A stretch of 64,000 bases of DNA, from positions 1 through 64,000 of the forward strand of contig JAPORQ010000073.1 in NCBI GenBank assembly GCA_026710155.1, read 5' to 3'. Made by a program: the position numbers and the translations under genes. Each line of letters begins with the position of its first letter. Position 1 is the stretch's first letter. The stretch comes from Paracoccaceae bacterium (GTDB lineage Bacteria > Pseudomonadota > Alphaproteobacteria > Rhodobacterales > Rhodobacteraceae). The notes beneath the pieces were generated by a model that was not told the DNA's origin, did no database searches, and saw only the letters and a program-made list of their open reading frames with translations. Below are positions 44,015 through 56,172 of this stretch, piece by piece.

Positions 44015-44028
44015 TTGATTGGTGTTAA
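44015..44028 (+). repeat. Right 14-bp direct repeat flanking the fic island
   Basis: This is an exact copy of TTGATTGGTGTTAA at 42237-42250. It lies about 120 bp before ssb, so if it marks an insertion, the ssb promoter region was the target. The 43850-44147 gap contains nothing else recognised. Confidence 0.6.
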
Positions 44029-44147
44029 TCGCAACAAAGTTGGTATATCTTTGGTCAATTGATGGTTTAAGATTGATTCCATCAGGATTTTTGTATTGCT
44101 CTTGGTCATATAATGGTCATGAGTAGATTGATTTGGGTAAGTAGATT

Positions 44148-44663
44148 ATGTTGAACAACACAGTGAACAGGGTTACAATAATCGGTATCGTGGAGCGAGA
44201 CCCTGAAATCAGACAATTTCCTTCCGGCGGACAGGTTTGCTCGTTTTCCGTCAAGACATCGGAGAAATTCAAGGATCGCCATACGGGTGAAGACAGGGAA
44301 ATCTCCCAAATCAACAGGGTTGGTGTCTATGTTCCCAATTTCATTACCGCGATACAAGATGAAGTTACCCAGGGGGACCTGGTATATATTGAAGGTAGAA
44401 TGGAAACGCGTCGGTCGACTGATGAAATGGGCAATGAAAGATTCTGGACTGAAGTCTCTATACGACCCTATCATGGTTCATTTGCCAAGTTGAATTCCTC
44501 CAGGGGTGCTGAAAGCAGTTTTCCGGAATCAAAACCACAAAGTGAACCAAGCCAGTGGCGAAACTATGGTTCAAACAATCAACAAAACCCGGATTCCGGA
44601 GCGGGCGGAACACGCCGGGGATTCACCTCGGATAATGATCAAGACGATAATATTCCGTTTTGA
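44148..44663 (+). CDS. ssb: Single-stranded DNA-binding protein
   Basis: SSB coats single-stranded DNA in replication and repair. The OB-fold occupies residues 1 to about 110, with NTVNRVTIIGIVERDPEIR at the start and RFWTEVSIRPYHGSF later. A Gly/Asn/Ser-rich linker follows, then the acidic protein-docking tip ending DDNIPF. The length is 171. The beta-2 strand motif CSFSVKTSEKFKDRHTGE is typical of proteobacterial SSB. The gene precedes gyrA by 250 bp on the same strand, the usual alphaproteobacterial order uvrA / ssb / gyrA, here with an insertion before ssb. Confidence 0.97.
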   Translation: MLNNTVNRVTIIGIVERDPEIRQFPSGGQVCSFSVKTSEKFKDRHTGEDREISQINRVGVYVPNFITAIQDEVTQGDLVYIEGRMETRRSTDEMGNERFWTEVSIRPYHGSFAKLNSSRGAESSFPESKPQSEPSQWRNYGSNNQQNPDSGAGGTRRGFTSDNDQDDNIPF

Positions 44664-44913
44664 AAATTCAAAGTAATTTGCAACCATTCCATGGTTGTTC
44701 GGTAGGTAGATATACTTTGCTTCAAAATTATGGCATCACTACCATTATCAGCAAAATAAACTATTTATTAAATGGTTTTATTTCGTAAGGATCCAGTTCC
44801 AAAAATTACACATTTCGAAGCTTGCGTTTGACACATTGGAGCATGGTTGGACGATCCATTGGTTTCGGAGATTTGAATAACTTGGTTTCTATAGCGCCAA
44901 ATAGGTTGAGGAT

Positions 44914-47697
44914 TTGACTTTGGACGATAACGACATTGAAAATGAAGATGATTTTCTAGACCCTGACGACCAGGGCATCCCTACCGTCTCGTTGACCGAT
45001 GAGTTGGGATCATCCTATTTGGATTACGCCATGAGCGTAATTGTTTCCAGGGCATTGCCCGATCTTCGGGATGGTTTGAAGCCCGTCCACCGTAGAATTC
45101 TCTATGCCATGCATGAATCGGGCAATACCCACGACAAGCCCTATCGAAAATCGGCCAGACCGGTTGGTGATGTCATGGGTAAATATCATCCCCATGGTGA
45201 TGCATCGATATATGATGCCCTAGTCAGGATGACGCAGGACTTTTCAATGTCGGCTCCCCTGCTTGATGGTCAGGGTAATTTCGGCTCAATGGATGGAGAT
45301 AATGCCGCTGCCATGCGGTACACCGAAATCCGTATGGACAAGATCGCCCAGCAACTGCTTCTGGACATTGAAAGAAACACCGTTGATTTTCAGGACAACT
45401 ATGATGGCAAGGATCAGGAACCTGTCGTTCTACCGGCAAGATTTCCGAATATCCTCGTCAATGGTGGCAGTGGCATTGCCGTCGGCATGGCCAGTACAAT
45501 ACCATCCTACAATCTTGGCGAAATCATTGATGCAACTCTTGAACTTATAAACAACCCTGATGTTTCTGGCGAAAGATTGATGGAACTCGCTCCGGGGCCC
45601 GACTTCCCAACGGGTGGCATAATCATGGGGAGAATTGGTTCAAGACAGACCTTCCTTGAGGGCAGAGGCCGAATTGTCCTAAGGGCCAAGACCCATTTTG
45701 AAACAATGGCGAAGGATGGCACCAGGATTGTGATTGATGAAATCCCCTATCAGGTCAACAAGTCAAGTCTGGTTGAACAGATCGTGGAGGTCGCTCGCAA
45801 TAAGCAGGTCATAGGCATTTCCAATATTCAGGATGAATCCAACCGGCTAGGTGTTCGGGTTGCCATTGAACTCAAAAGGGACAGTACACCGGAAGTGGTT
45901 TTGAACCAGCTTTGGCGTCATACCAAAATGCAAACCTCAATCGCCAGCAATCTGGTCATGCTCAATCGGGGCAAACCCGAGTTGCTGAGCATAACCCAGA
46001 TTCTCGAGGCCTTTATTGAATTCAGGGAAGAGGTTGTAACCCGCAGGACTGCAGACAATCTCAGAAGGGCCCGTGAACGTAGCCATCTCCTTTGTGGATT
46101 GGCAGTTGCCATTTCCAATCTGGATGAGGTTGTAACCATCATCCGCGGATCAAGTCAGCCAAGTGATGCCAGGGAAGCCCTGATGGCCAGGAATTGGCAA
46201 GCCGAGGAAATTGCCGACTACATCAAGCTCATTGATGATCCACAAAATAAAATCAATCCGGATAATACCTATCGGCTTACAGAAACCCAGGCCCGGGCAA
46301 TTCTTGAATTGAGATTGCAAAGATTGACTGCCATGGGGGTCAAGGAAAATACCGATGAACTCCAAGTTCTGGCCGAAAAGATAAAGGATTATCTGGACAT
46401 ATTGCGTTCTGGAGAACGGGTAAGGGGAATCATCTCCGAGGAATTGGTTGAAGTCAAGGAAAAATATGCCATACCCCGAAGAACACTCATTGAAGAATTT
46501 GATGAGGAAATTGAAGACGAGGATCTCATACCGCAAGAGGATATGGTTATCATCATTACCAGGGAAGGATATATCAAGAGAACTCCCCTAGATGATTATC
46601 GTCAACAATACAGGGGTGGCAAGGGTCTTGCCGGCATAAACACTAAGGACGAGGACTTTGTCAAAAACATTTTTGTGGCCAACACCCATGATGAATTGCT
46701 CTGTTTTACAACCAACGGTCTTGCCTATAAGATCAAAACCTGGAAACTCCCGCTTGGAGGAAGAAACACCAAGGGGAAACCCCTTGTAAACATACTCAAT
46801 GTTGAAGGTGGAGTTTCAATTTCTGAAACCATACTGCTGTCCGAAAAGGATTTCGAAGATCCTGAGAAATTCCTGGTTTTTGCCTTTTCAAATGGAAAGG
46901 TAAGAAGATCCGCCCTTTCACACTTCCAGAAAATCCAGTCAAATGGGAAAATTGCCTTTAGTGGAGAGGAAAACTATACTCTCATAGGTACCAGTTGCTG
47001 TACGGAAGCTGATGATGTCATACTTGCCTCGAATCATGGCCAGGCAATCAGGTTTTCCACCGAATGCCTTCGCGAAATCAAGTCCCGAAAATCAGTTGGC
47101 GTCAGGGGATTGCGCTTGCGGAAAAAGGATCAGCTCGTTGGTTTGATCTCGGTTCCAAAAGATAAAATTGCCACTCCACAAAAAAGGAGTGAATACCTCA
47201 AGTTCCGGAGAATTGATGGCGAATTTGAGGAAGAGACAGGAGAAGAAGCCGAAGAAAATGAAATGAATGACCTTCCATTGTTTTCTGATGCTCCAGAAAT
47301 TTCGAATGAGGAGTTATTGGAAACAGAGGAGCTGGTCCTCGTTATAACTAAGGAAGGTGGAGGCAAGCTTACCTCTAGTCACGAATTTCCAGCCAAGGTG
47401 AACAGGGGTGGATATGGCGTCAAGGGTAACAAGATCAAAGGAGTCATTGCCTTCATGAAGGTTACTCTTGAAGATCAAATCATCTTGGGTACAAATTCTG
47501 GTCAGGTAATCAGATGCAATGTCAGTGATGTCTCCTACAGGTCACGTTCTGCAGGCGGGGTCAGGATTATGCGTCTTCCCGAGGATTCGGAAATAGTTTC
47601 CGTTGCCAAGATAGATTCCTCCAAAATTCCTGATCAGGAAGAAGATCAATTTGATGAAGAAGATGGATCAGGGGGTTCCGAAAACCCTGTTGAGTAA
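44914..47697 (+). CDS. gyrA: DNA gyrase subunit A
   Basis: This subunit cuts and rejoins DNA during supercoiling. The catalytic tyrosine is Tyr136 in AAAMRYTEIRM. The quinolone region reads YHPHGDASIYDA, with Ala97 where E. coli has Ser83 and Asp101 at the position of Asp87; Ala is common here in alphaproteobacteria. The C-terminal beta-pinwheel has the GyrA box QYRGGKG, which distinguishes it from ParC. An acidic insert (EFEEETGEEAEENEMND, about residue 770) interrupts the pinwheel. The frame starts with TTG at 44914; a TTG at 44920 sits better behind GAGG. No in-frame ATG exists nearby, so a non-ATG start is certain. The length is 927. Confidence 0.97.
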   Translation: MTLDDNDIENEDDFLDPDDQGIPTVSLTDELGSSYLDYAMSVIVSRALPDLRDGLKPVHRRILYAMHESGNTHDKPYRKSARPVGDVMGKYHPHGDASIYDALVRMTQDFSMSAPLLDGQGNFGSMDGDNAAAMRYTEIRMDKIAQQLLLDIERNTVDFQDNYDGKDQEPVVLPARFPNILVNGGSGIAVGMASTIPSYNLGEIIDATLELINNPDVSGERLMELAPGPDFPTGGIIMGRIGSRQTFLEGRGRIVLRAKTHFETMAKDGTRIVIDEIPYQVNKSSLVEQIVEVARNKQVIGISNIQDESNRLGVRVAIELKRDSTPEVVLNQLWRHTKMQTSIASNLVMLNRGKPELLSITQILEAFIEFREEVVTRRTADNLRRARERSHLLCGLAVAISNLDEVVTIIRGSSQPSDAREALMARNWQAEEIADYIKLIDDPQNKINPDNTYRLTETQARAILELRLQRLTAMGVKENTDELQVLAEKIKDYLDILRSGERVRGIISEELVEVKEKYAIPRRTLIEEFDEEIEDEDLIPQEDMVIIITREGYIKRTPLDDYRQQYRGGKGLAGINTKDEDFVKNIFVANTHDELLCFTTNGLAYKIKTWKLPLGGRNTKGKPLVNILNVEGGVSISETILLSEKDFEDPEKFLVFAFSNGKVRRSALSHFQKIQSNGKIAFSGEENYTLIGTSCCTEADDVILASNHGQAIRFSTECLREIKSRKSVGVRGLRLRKKDQLVGLISVPKDKIATPQKRSEYLKFRRIDGEFEEETGEEAEENEMNDLPLFSDAPEISNEELLETEELVLVITKEGGGKLTSSHEFPAKVNRGGYGVKGNKIKGVIAFMKVTLEDQIILGTNSGQVIRCNVSDVSYRSRSAGGVRIMRLPEDSEIVSVAKIDSSKIPDQEEDQFDEEDGSGGSENPVE

Positions 47698-47756
47698 ATC
47701 TTTTTAAAACACCTTACGCCTGAAACGGAATCAAATGATGTAAACCAGCCAAACCG

Positions 47757-48623
47757 ATGGTTATCGAAAGATTTGCCCCTTCACCCACAGGTTATCTGCA
47801 TTTGGGTCATGCCTATTCTGCCATGACTGCATGGCGTTCCACCAAGTCACATAATGGCAAATTCCATATTCGTATTGAAGATCTGGATTCAACCCGTTCC
47901 AAATCCCAATATACCCAGGCCATTTTTGATGATCTTTCAAGGCTGGGAATCAATTGGAACACACCTGTGGTGTATCAGTCAGAAAGATATTCCTATTATG
48001 AGGATTGCCTTTCCAAATTAGTTGCCATGGGACTATGCTTTCCTTGCAAATGTACCCGTAAGGATATCAAGGATTCCCTGGAAGCGCCAAATGCTCCCCT
48101 CATTTCGAGAGGTCAGAAGTTGCTTTATCCTGGTACATGCCGAAACAGAACCTTTGATGAAATGAACAAAGGGGATGCAATCAGACTGAATTTTTCCAAG
48201 GTCATTGAGCACTTTGGTGGTCGGGCACACTTTCCTCAATTGGAAATAAGGGAACTTGGACAAGCCCATTCAGGTATTCATCATGTGGCACCTGATTATT
48301 TTCATAAAAATTTTGGAGACATTGTCCTTGCCCGGAAGGATATTGGAACTTCCTATCATCTGTCCGTTGTCATTGATGACGCATTCATGGGTATAACCAA
48401 TGTAACAAGGGGTGAGGATATTTTCGACTCAACCTTTATCCACAGGTTGTTGCAGGAACTTCTGGAATTGCCGGTGCCAACATGGTCTCATCATGGGCTG
48501 ATCAGGGATGAGGATGGCAAGAGACTGGCCAAAAGAAGTCCATCCTTTACCCTCAGAAGCTTGTGGGATCAGGGTTTTACATCGGAGGAAATAATCTCCA
48601 TGGCAGATAAACAATTATGTTGA
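47757..48623 (+). CDS. gluQ: Glutamyl-Q tRNA(Asp) synthetase
   Basis: This truncated GluRS paralogue attaches glutamate to queuosine 34 of tRNA-Asp. The 288 residues contain only the catalytic domain: ERFAPSPTGYLHLGHAYSAMTA with the HIGH motif as HLGH, the zinc ligands in CFPCKCTRKD and YPGTCR, and the KMSKS-like DGKRLAKRSPSFTLR. The absence of an anticodon-binding domain separates it from GltX. It begins 59 bp after gyrA and may share its transcript. tgt and tRNA-Asp in the same window complete the modification pathway's end steps. Confidence 0.95.
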   Translation: MVIERFAPSPTGYLHLGHAYSAMTAWRSTKSHNGKFHIRIEDLDSTRSKSQYTQAIFDDLSRLGINWNTPVVYQSERYSYYEDCLSKLVAMGLCFPCKCTRKDIKDSLEAPNAPLISRGQKLLYPGTCRNRTFDEMNKGDAIRLNFSKVIEHFGGRAHFPQLEIRELGQAHSGIHHVAPDYFHKNFGDIVLARKDIGTSYHLSVVIDDAFMGITNVTRGEDIFDSTFIHRLLQELLELPVPTWSHHGLIRDEDGKRLAKRSPSFTLRSLWDQGFTSEEIISMADKQLC

Positions 48624-48735
48624 AATCGGATCACCAGTTTTTTGCTTCATTCTTGCGTGATTCAATTGAAAGTCATGTTATCAGCCACTTTATTTAAATT
48701 GATCAAACAAGCCTTATCAATTAAAAACTTTACCC

Positions 48736-51382
<2,647 letters not shown>

Positions 51383-51859
51383 TCAATCGGTACTAGACTC
51401 CCTGTCCATGGCAATCCACACAGCAAAACCCGTTCTTTCAATAGGATCCGATTCCTGCAATTGTTGAATTACCATGGCTGCAGTTTCAATATCATTGTAA
51501 ACATCATCCCGTGTCAACCTGTACGAAGGATTATAATCAGCCTGGTGCCGTTTTAACTGAAGTTCAACAAACTTGCCGGCAAACTCCTGGATACTTTCAG
51601 CAAATCCCGATATTTCATACATTTTGCATTGGTTCTTGGCATATCTGTGTTTGATAGACCGATAGGCTTGTTGCCAGGCACTCTGACTCCTTCTTGCTCC
51701 AGCCGTACCAACTAGGGAATCGGCACAATTTCGGCTTAGGGCATTTAACATTGCATAATATGCTGTACTCAAGGCCCTTTTCAGGTTTACCTGCCGAGGC
51801 TTGCCGGGATAATGTGAAGTAAGGATTAGGGCTGCAACAACAAGATCATGCGGATTCAA
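51383..51859 (-). CDS. HEPN-like protein, second gene of a two-gene cassette
   Basis: A 158-residue helical protein. NLKRALSTAYYAMLNALSRNCAD (about residues 26-48) strongly recalls the HEPN helix RRAxSTAYYAxFH. Later segments are RSIKHRYAKNQCKMYEISGF and ELQLKRHQADYNPSYRLTRDDV. Many HEPN proteins are RNases or nucleotidyltransferase partners in toxin-antitoxin pairs, but the canonical RxxxxH is not obvious here; KRHQADY is the nearest. The start is TTG, overlapping the upstream gene by 14 bp. I recall similar sequences in other alphaproteobacteria without an assigned function. It lies 18 bp before ligA on the same strand. Confidence 0.7.
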   Translation of the reverse strand: MNPHDLVVAALILTSHYPGKPRQVNLKRALSTAYYAMLNALSRNCADSLVGTAGARRSQSAWQQAYRSIKHRYAKNQCKMYEISGFAESIQEFAGKFVELQLKRHQADYNPSYRLTRDDVYNDIETAAMVIQQLQESDPIERTGFAVWIAMDRESSTD

Positions 51860-52127
51860 GGTTTTTAAATTCTTCTTCGGTCAGGAATGAAAATACAGGA
51901 TAAAGTTCCGAATCGATTTCCCTGAGTGGTTGGCGTAAACTTCGGGTCAATCCCAAAACCTTCTTTGGATCCAATCGATCATTCTTTGCTTCATAAACCA
52001 CCATGATGTACAGGATGGGATCACCATCATGATCTTTGACCCTTTCGGATTCCAGCTCAACAACCTTGACCAGCTTGAGTCGTTTTTGAACAATGGTTTT
52101 CAGGGATTCGTCAATGTTTGCCTGCAT
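51846..52127 (-). CDS. Small partner protein, first gene of the HEPN-like cassette
   Basis: A 93-residue acidic/basic alpha-beta protein (VKVVELESERVKDHDGDPILYIMVVYEA, then LDPKKVLGLTRSLRQPLREI and YPVFSFLTEEEFKNLESA). Its fold is not recognised. Three ATG codons are in tandem after AGGAG; the third, at 52127, has the best spacing, and the first is at 52133. The gene overlaps the HEPN-like gene by 14 bp, so the two are surely co-expressed. The order small soluble protein then HEPN-like protein, with overlap, resembles a type II toxin-antitoxin arrangement. Confidence 0.7.
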   Translation of the reverse strand: MQANIDESLKTIVQKRLKLVKVVELESERVKDHDGDPILYIMVVYEAKNDRLDPKKVLGLTRSLRQPLREIDSELYPVFSFLTEEEFKNLESA

Positions 52128-52414
52128 CATCATACTCCTTTACCCAAACAATATAATCTCCTGCATACTTTCTGACAAGAATAATCAAACTGTCGATGCG
52201 ATAACTCTGCCACTCAATTAAAATCATAGCCCCTGAACATGGTTGATTGTATACAGCGAGTACGTTTGTGGATAACAACGCTCCAGCCTTGATAAGAATG
52301 ATTCAATTGTGCCCAATTCATAATCTGCCAAGTCATGCTGCATATAATGCGAATCACATACATGGCCAGACATCCCAAAACTGATGGAATTCCCCCGGGG
52401 GAGTGCTACTGGAC

Positions 52415-52663
52415 TCACACATTTCCTCCCAGGTCATATCCAGGCTGTATGGCCCGGAATCGGTACAGTCCTCGCAGCATGACAACCGGGCCCGGTTTTC
52501 CATGGTGGCAATTCCACCCTCCAGGACGTGCACGGACCCAGGCTGCAAAGGCCAGGGATCCCCTTGGATGCAGGTTCTTCTGCTTCACCGTCCTGCCCCC
52601 AACCGTTGCCGATACCGCTTCCAGGGCCTCTTGGTCGGCCGGTGTGAACACATCGCCGATCAA
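52415..52663 (-). pseudogene. IS4-family (Tn5-like) transposase, C-terminal fragment
   Basis: The minus-strand frame reads VFTPADQEALEAVSATVGGRTVKQKN, then HPRGSLAFAAWVRARPGGW, then GPVVMLRGLYRFRAIQPGYDL. This matches the end of Tn5/IS50-like transposases (KQKNPHPxxSLAWAAWxxARLGGWxGY, then PGPxTMxxGLxRF). The catalytic domain is absent. The fragment is G+C-rich relative to its surroundings. Neighbouring DNA from 52134 to 52414 and 52664 to 53006 shows no other gene, and no terminal repeats were found for this fragment. Confidence 0.8.
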
Positions 52664-53006
52664 AATGCAAGGACAAACTCAAAAAAAAAGATGTGTGAAT
52701 ATAGTAGGAGTCCAAGGGGGCAAAGCATGATCATGGAACTTGGGGGCTGGGTAAACCGGACAGGGAAGTGCCGGGCAGTTGGGCATATAATTGTATATAG
52801 TTATCCAATTTCTTGTATCTGTTCCAGGCGGTCCCATCCAATGGCACATGGCTTGCCTCCATTGTCAGGTGGCTTTTGGAGTGTGAACAATACGATGTTT
52901 CAAGACCGTTTGCTGTTTTCGGGACCAATGGTACAGGCTCTTATAACTTGGATTTCATCACTATCAGGAATGATGGTTGCCAGAATTTCTGACAATGATT
53001 AATTTT

Positions 53007-53177
53007 GGGGATTATATGCTTAAGTGACCATTCTTTCAAATTTGAAAAAACTGCGAATCACCAATGTAATAAGCCTTTGTTGAAAGCCGAACCAAAATCA
53101 ACTCGATATTCGCATAAGCAAAATCCAAAACAAAAGCAGGTTAAATCCTGCAATGATCACTTAAGTATATAATCCCC
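53007..53177. mobile_element. 171-bp MITE-like element with 26-bp inverted repeats and 8-bp target duplication
   Basis: The left end is GGGGATTATATGCTTAAGTG and continues ACCATT. The right end, read inward on the minus strand, is GGGGATTATATACTTAAGTG and continues ATCATT, so only 2 of 26 bases differ. TTAATTTT lies immediately before (52999-53006) and after (53178-53185). The interior has no coding potential. The outer motif equals that of the element at 29789, but the inner arm sequence differs. Confidence 0.85.
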
Positions 53178-53329
53178 TTAATTTTTAGTAATTCCTAAGA
53201 TAACTTATACCAAAACAACTGATTAATGACTCATAGCACGAATAGAATTAATCCGTAAGTACGGGACAGCATAGTAAATCCTATCGGTGATTATTTTGTT
53301 GTTTTGGTATTTTTACCTAAATATAGAAA

Positions 53330-54484
53330 ATGCCTACTTCATTTAGAAACAGTTTGGGGTTTACAAAAAAGCCGGAAAATACCCGGGTGGTGGTTGCCAT
53401 GTCCGGTGGTGTTGACAGTTCTGTCGTTGCAGCCAAGTTACATGAAGAAAAATTTGAGGTGATCGGCATTACGATGCAGTTGTATGATCATGGATCCATG
53501 ATTGCCAAGAAAGGGGCATGCTGTGCCGGAAGAGATATTCATGATGCTCGTAGAATTGCCGACGAAATTGGATTTCCCCACTATGTTCTGGATTATGAAA
53601 GTTATTTCAAGCAACAGGTCATACAGGAATTTGTCGAGAGTTATACCAATGGATATACACCCATACCCTGTATTCGATGCAATGAAAGAGTCAAGTTCCG
53701 GGAACTTCTTGACATGGCCAAAAGTCTGGATGCGGACTGTCTGGCAACAGGTCATTATATTCATCGGGTTGAGGGTAAACATGGGGTTGAACTTCACCGG
53801 GCCAAGGATTTGACCAAGGATCAATCCTATTTTCTCTTCACAACCACAAGGGAACAGTTAGATTTCCTGCGGTTTCCACTGGGAGAAATGAAATCAAAAA
53901 GCGAAACCAGAGAACTAGCTAAAAAATATGGCTTGGCAGTAGCTCACAAGCCAGACAGCCAGGATATTTGTTTTGTACCGGATGGTGATTACGCAAGACT
54001 GGTAAAACGTATAAAACCCGAGGCTCTCAAACCGGGTAATATTGTTGATTTACAAGGTAATATACTGGGTAGACATGAAGGCATTTCTCACTTTACCATA
54101 GGTCAGAGGAGAGGTTTGGGTATCAGTGGTTTTTCGAAACCCCAATATGTTGTCAGAATCGATTCCTCCAATGCTGAAGTCATCGTTGGTCATCAATCTG
54201 CACTTAACACTTATGATTTCGAGATTTCGAATGTTAACTGGTTGGGTGACCTTCCTTTTGAAGAAGAGGAGTCCATCAATGTTGATGTCAAGGTCAGATC
54301 AACCCGGACACCAACACCAGCCTTTGTCATCCCTTTAGGTGAAACCAAGGCAAAAATACAATTGATTGACCCCGAATTGGCCGTTTCACCAGGCCAGGCA
54401 TGCGTATTTTACTCTCAAGATAGTTCCAGGGTCCTTGGAGGTGGCTGGATTTCCAGGAAAAACCTGAATAACTCAGTAAATTAA
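53330..54484 (+). CDS. mnmA: tRNA-specific 2-thiouridylase
   Basis: This enzyme places sulfur on U34 of tRNA-Lys, -Glu and -Gln. The 384 residues have the PP-loop [17 protein letters not shown] (about residues 21-37), the catalytic first cysteine in [11 protein letters not shown] with the preceding [15 protein letters not shown] segment typical of alphaproteobacterial forms, and the second catalytic cysteine in [14 protein letters not shown]. The C-terminal beta-barrel starts about [11 protein letters not shown]. Length and motifs are normal. It starts at ATG, with the AT-rich region after the MITE-like element upstream. Confidence 0.97.
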   Translation: MPTSFRNSLGFTKKPENTRVVVAMSGGVDSSVVAAKLHEEKFEVIGITMQLYDHGSMIAKKGACCAGRDIHDARRIADEIGFPHYVLDYESYFKQQVIQEFVESYTNGYTPIPCIRCNERVKFRELLDMAKSLDADCLATGHYIHRVEGKHGVELHRAKDLTKDQSYFLFTTTREQLDFLRFPLGEMKSKSETRELAKKYGLAVAHKPDSQDICFVPDGDYARLVKRIKPEALKPGNIVDLQGNILGRHEGISHFTIGQRRGLGISGFSKPQYVVRIDSSNAEVIVGHQSALNTYDFEISNVNWLGDLPFEEEESINVDVKVRSTRTPTPAFVIPLGETKAKIQLIDPELAVSPGQACVFYSQDSSRVLGGGWISRKNLNNSVN

Positions 54485-54555
54485 CCACTATAGGTAACTC
54501 AACAAATTATTCTGAAAATAACCCGAAGAATAGATTTAGAATTAAAGGAACCGTA

Positions 54556-55944
54556 ATGACTTTAGATGACTTACTTAATCAGGTGGACAGGCAATTTCAG
54601 GACTCACTTGACAGGCTTTGTGATCTCCTGAAAATCCCCTCGATATCGACCGATCCCCAATTCAGGGATGAATGCCGCAGAGCTGCTGACTGGCTGGAAT
54701 CCGACCTCAATTCAATTGGATTTTCAGCGAGTGTAAGAGATACGGATGGTCATCCCATGGTGGTGGCACATGGCGAACGTTCTTCATCCAATGTTCTGTT
54801 TTATGGTCATTATGATGTACAGCCAGTTGACCCTTTGGAGAAATGGCATCATGCACCATTCGAACCAGCCATTGTTTCCGAAAATGGCCAGAAGTCCATA
54901 CATGCCAGGGGAGCATCCGATGACAAGGGTCAGTTGATGACATTTATCGAAGCTTGCCGGGTTTGGAAAGATGTCACTGGTAAACCACCCGCCGGCATTT
55001 CTGTTTTGCTAGAGGGCGAGGAGGAATCTGGATCACCTTCACTGATTCCATTTTTGAAGGAAAATGCCGATGAACTCAAAGCTGATCTGGCCTTCATTTG
55101 TGACACAGGACTGTTTGAATCGGAAATTCCAGCCATCATTACCCAGCTTAGAGGCTTGATGGGTATTGAATTTGAAATCACTGGCCCATCAGTTGATCTT
55201 CACTCTGGAATGTATGGTGGTTTGGCAGTAAATCCAATTCAAATTCTGGGAAACATCATTTCCGATCTTTTTGATGTAGATGGAAGGGTCATGATTGAGA
55301 ACTTTTATGAAGGAGTACTTGAACTTGAACCTTTGCACAAGACCCAATGGGATAATTTGAATTTTGACCAGCAGGGTTTCCTGGGTGATATTGGCTTGCA
55401 ATTACCCATTGGTGAAATAGACCGAACTCCCCTCGAAAAACTCTGGTCCCGGCCAACCTGTGAGATCAACGGCATCAGTGGTGGATATGCCGGTGACGGT
55501 TTCAAAACAGTAATACCTTCGAAGGCTTCGGCCAAAGTAAGTTGTAGATTGGTCGGCAATCAGGACCCTCAACAAATACGTGATAATTTCCGCTCATTTG
55601 TTGAATCAAGAATACCTTCTGATTGTTCTGTAAAATTTATCAATCATGGCTTGGCCGGGGCCTGTCAAATGCCAACCAGTGATCCAATGTTCGAAATTGC
55701 AAGGTCGGCACTTACCAAAGAATGGCAAAAGGAAGCTGTATTTGCCGGTTGTGGTGGTTCAATACCGATAGCCGGATATTTCCAGGAATTCTTGGGGATG
55801 GATTCATTGCTGACCGGTTTCGGCAAGGACAAGGACAATATTCATTCACCCAATGAGAAATATGATTTTGATTCATTTTATCATGGAATTAGAAGCTGGA
55901 TAAGAATACTATATAATTCACAGCCCCAACCCAGGCAAAAGTAA
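54556..55944 (+). CDS. M20-family dipeptidase
   Basis: A dinuclear-zinc metallopeptidase of the M20/CNDP-like group, 462 residues. Metal ligands appear in NVLFYGHYDVQPVDP (His and the following Asp region), ARGASDDKGQLMTFIEA (bridging Asp), LLEGEEESGSPSL (the catalytic Glu followed by the metal Glu), and LAFICDTG (Asp). A lid/dimerisation domain lies about residues 205-340, and the final ligand is His in DNIHSPNEKYDF. The substrate is unknown; family members cleave dipeptides with a free carboxyl end. It starts at ATG, 71 bp after mnmA on the same strand. Confidence 0.92.
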   Translation: MTLDDLLNQVDRQFQDSLDRLCDLLKIPSISTDPQFRDECRRAADWLESDLNSIGFSASVRDTDGHPMVVAHGERSSSNVLFYGHYDVQPVDPLEKWHHAPFEPAIVSENGQKSIHARGASDDKGQLMTFIEACRVWKDVTGKPPAGISVLLEGEEESGSPSLIPFLKENADELKADLAFICDTGLFESEIPAIITQLRGLMGIEFEITGPSVDLHSGMYGGLAVNPIQILGNIISDLFDVDGRVMIENFYEGVLELEPLHKTQWDNLNFDQQGFLGDIGLQLPIGEIDRTPLEKLWSRPTCEINGISGGYAGDGFKTVIPSKASAKVSCRLVGNQDPQQIRDNFRSFVESRIPSDCSVKFINHGLAGACQMPTSDPMFEIARSALTKEWQKEAVFAGCGGSIPIAGYFQEFLGMDSLLTGFGKDKDNIHSPNEKYDFDSFYHGIRSWIRILYNSQPQPRQK

Positions 55945-56172
55945 TTGAACTCAAGGAAATCGGCAAAATTGCGTAGCCATTGGATTGAAAGAGAAAAACA
56001 ATTGATCTGATCTTATTCACGACCACATAGTGAATTATGGCGGGGTACTCCTAAGGTCCCGGGCAGCAGGTATGGAGTGGGGGATTGGCTGGCTGAGTAC
56101 CTTTTGATCGACTATGCAGCAAAGGTTTGGCTATCAATCCAATTTTTTCAATATATCCGGTGTTGATAACAA

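Noticed and set aside
45191..45220. Ala at the GyrA Ser83 position as acquired quinolone resistance
   Set aside because: GDASIYD is the ordinary alphaproteobacterial form, so it is a lineage feature and not a new mutation.
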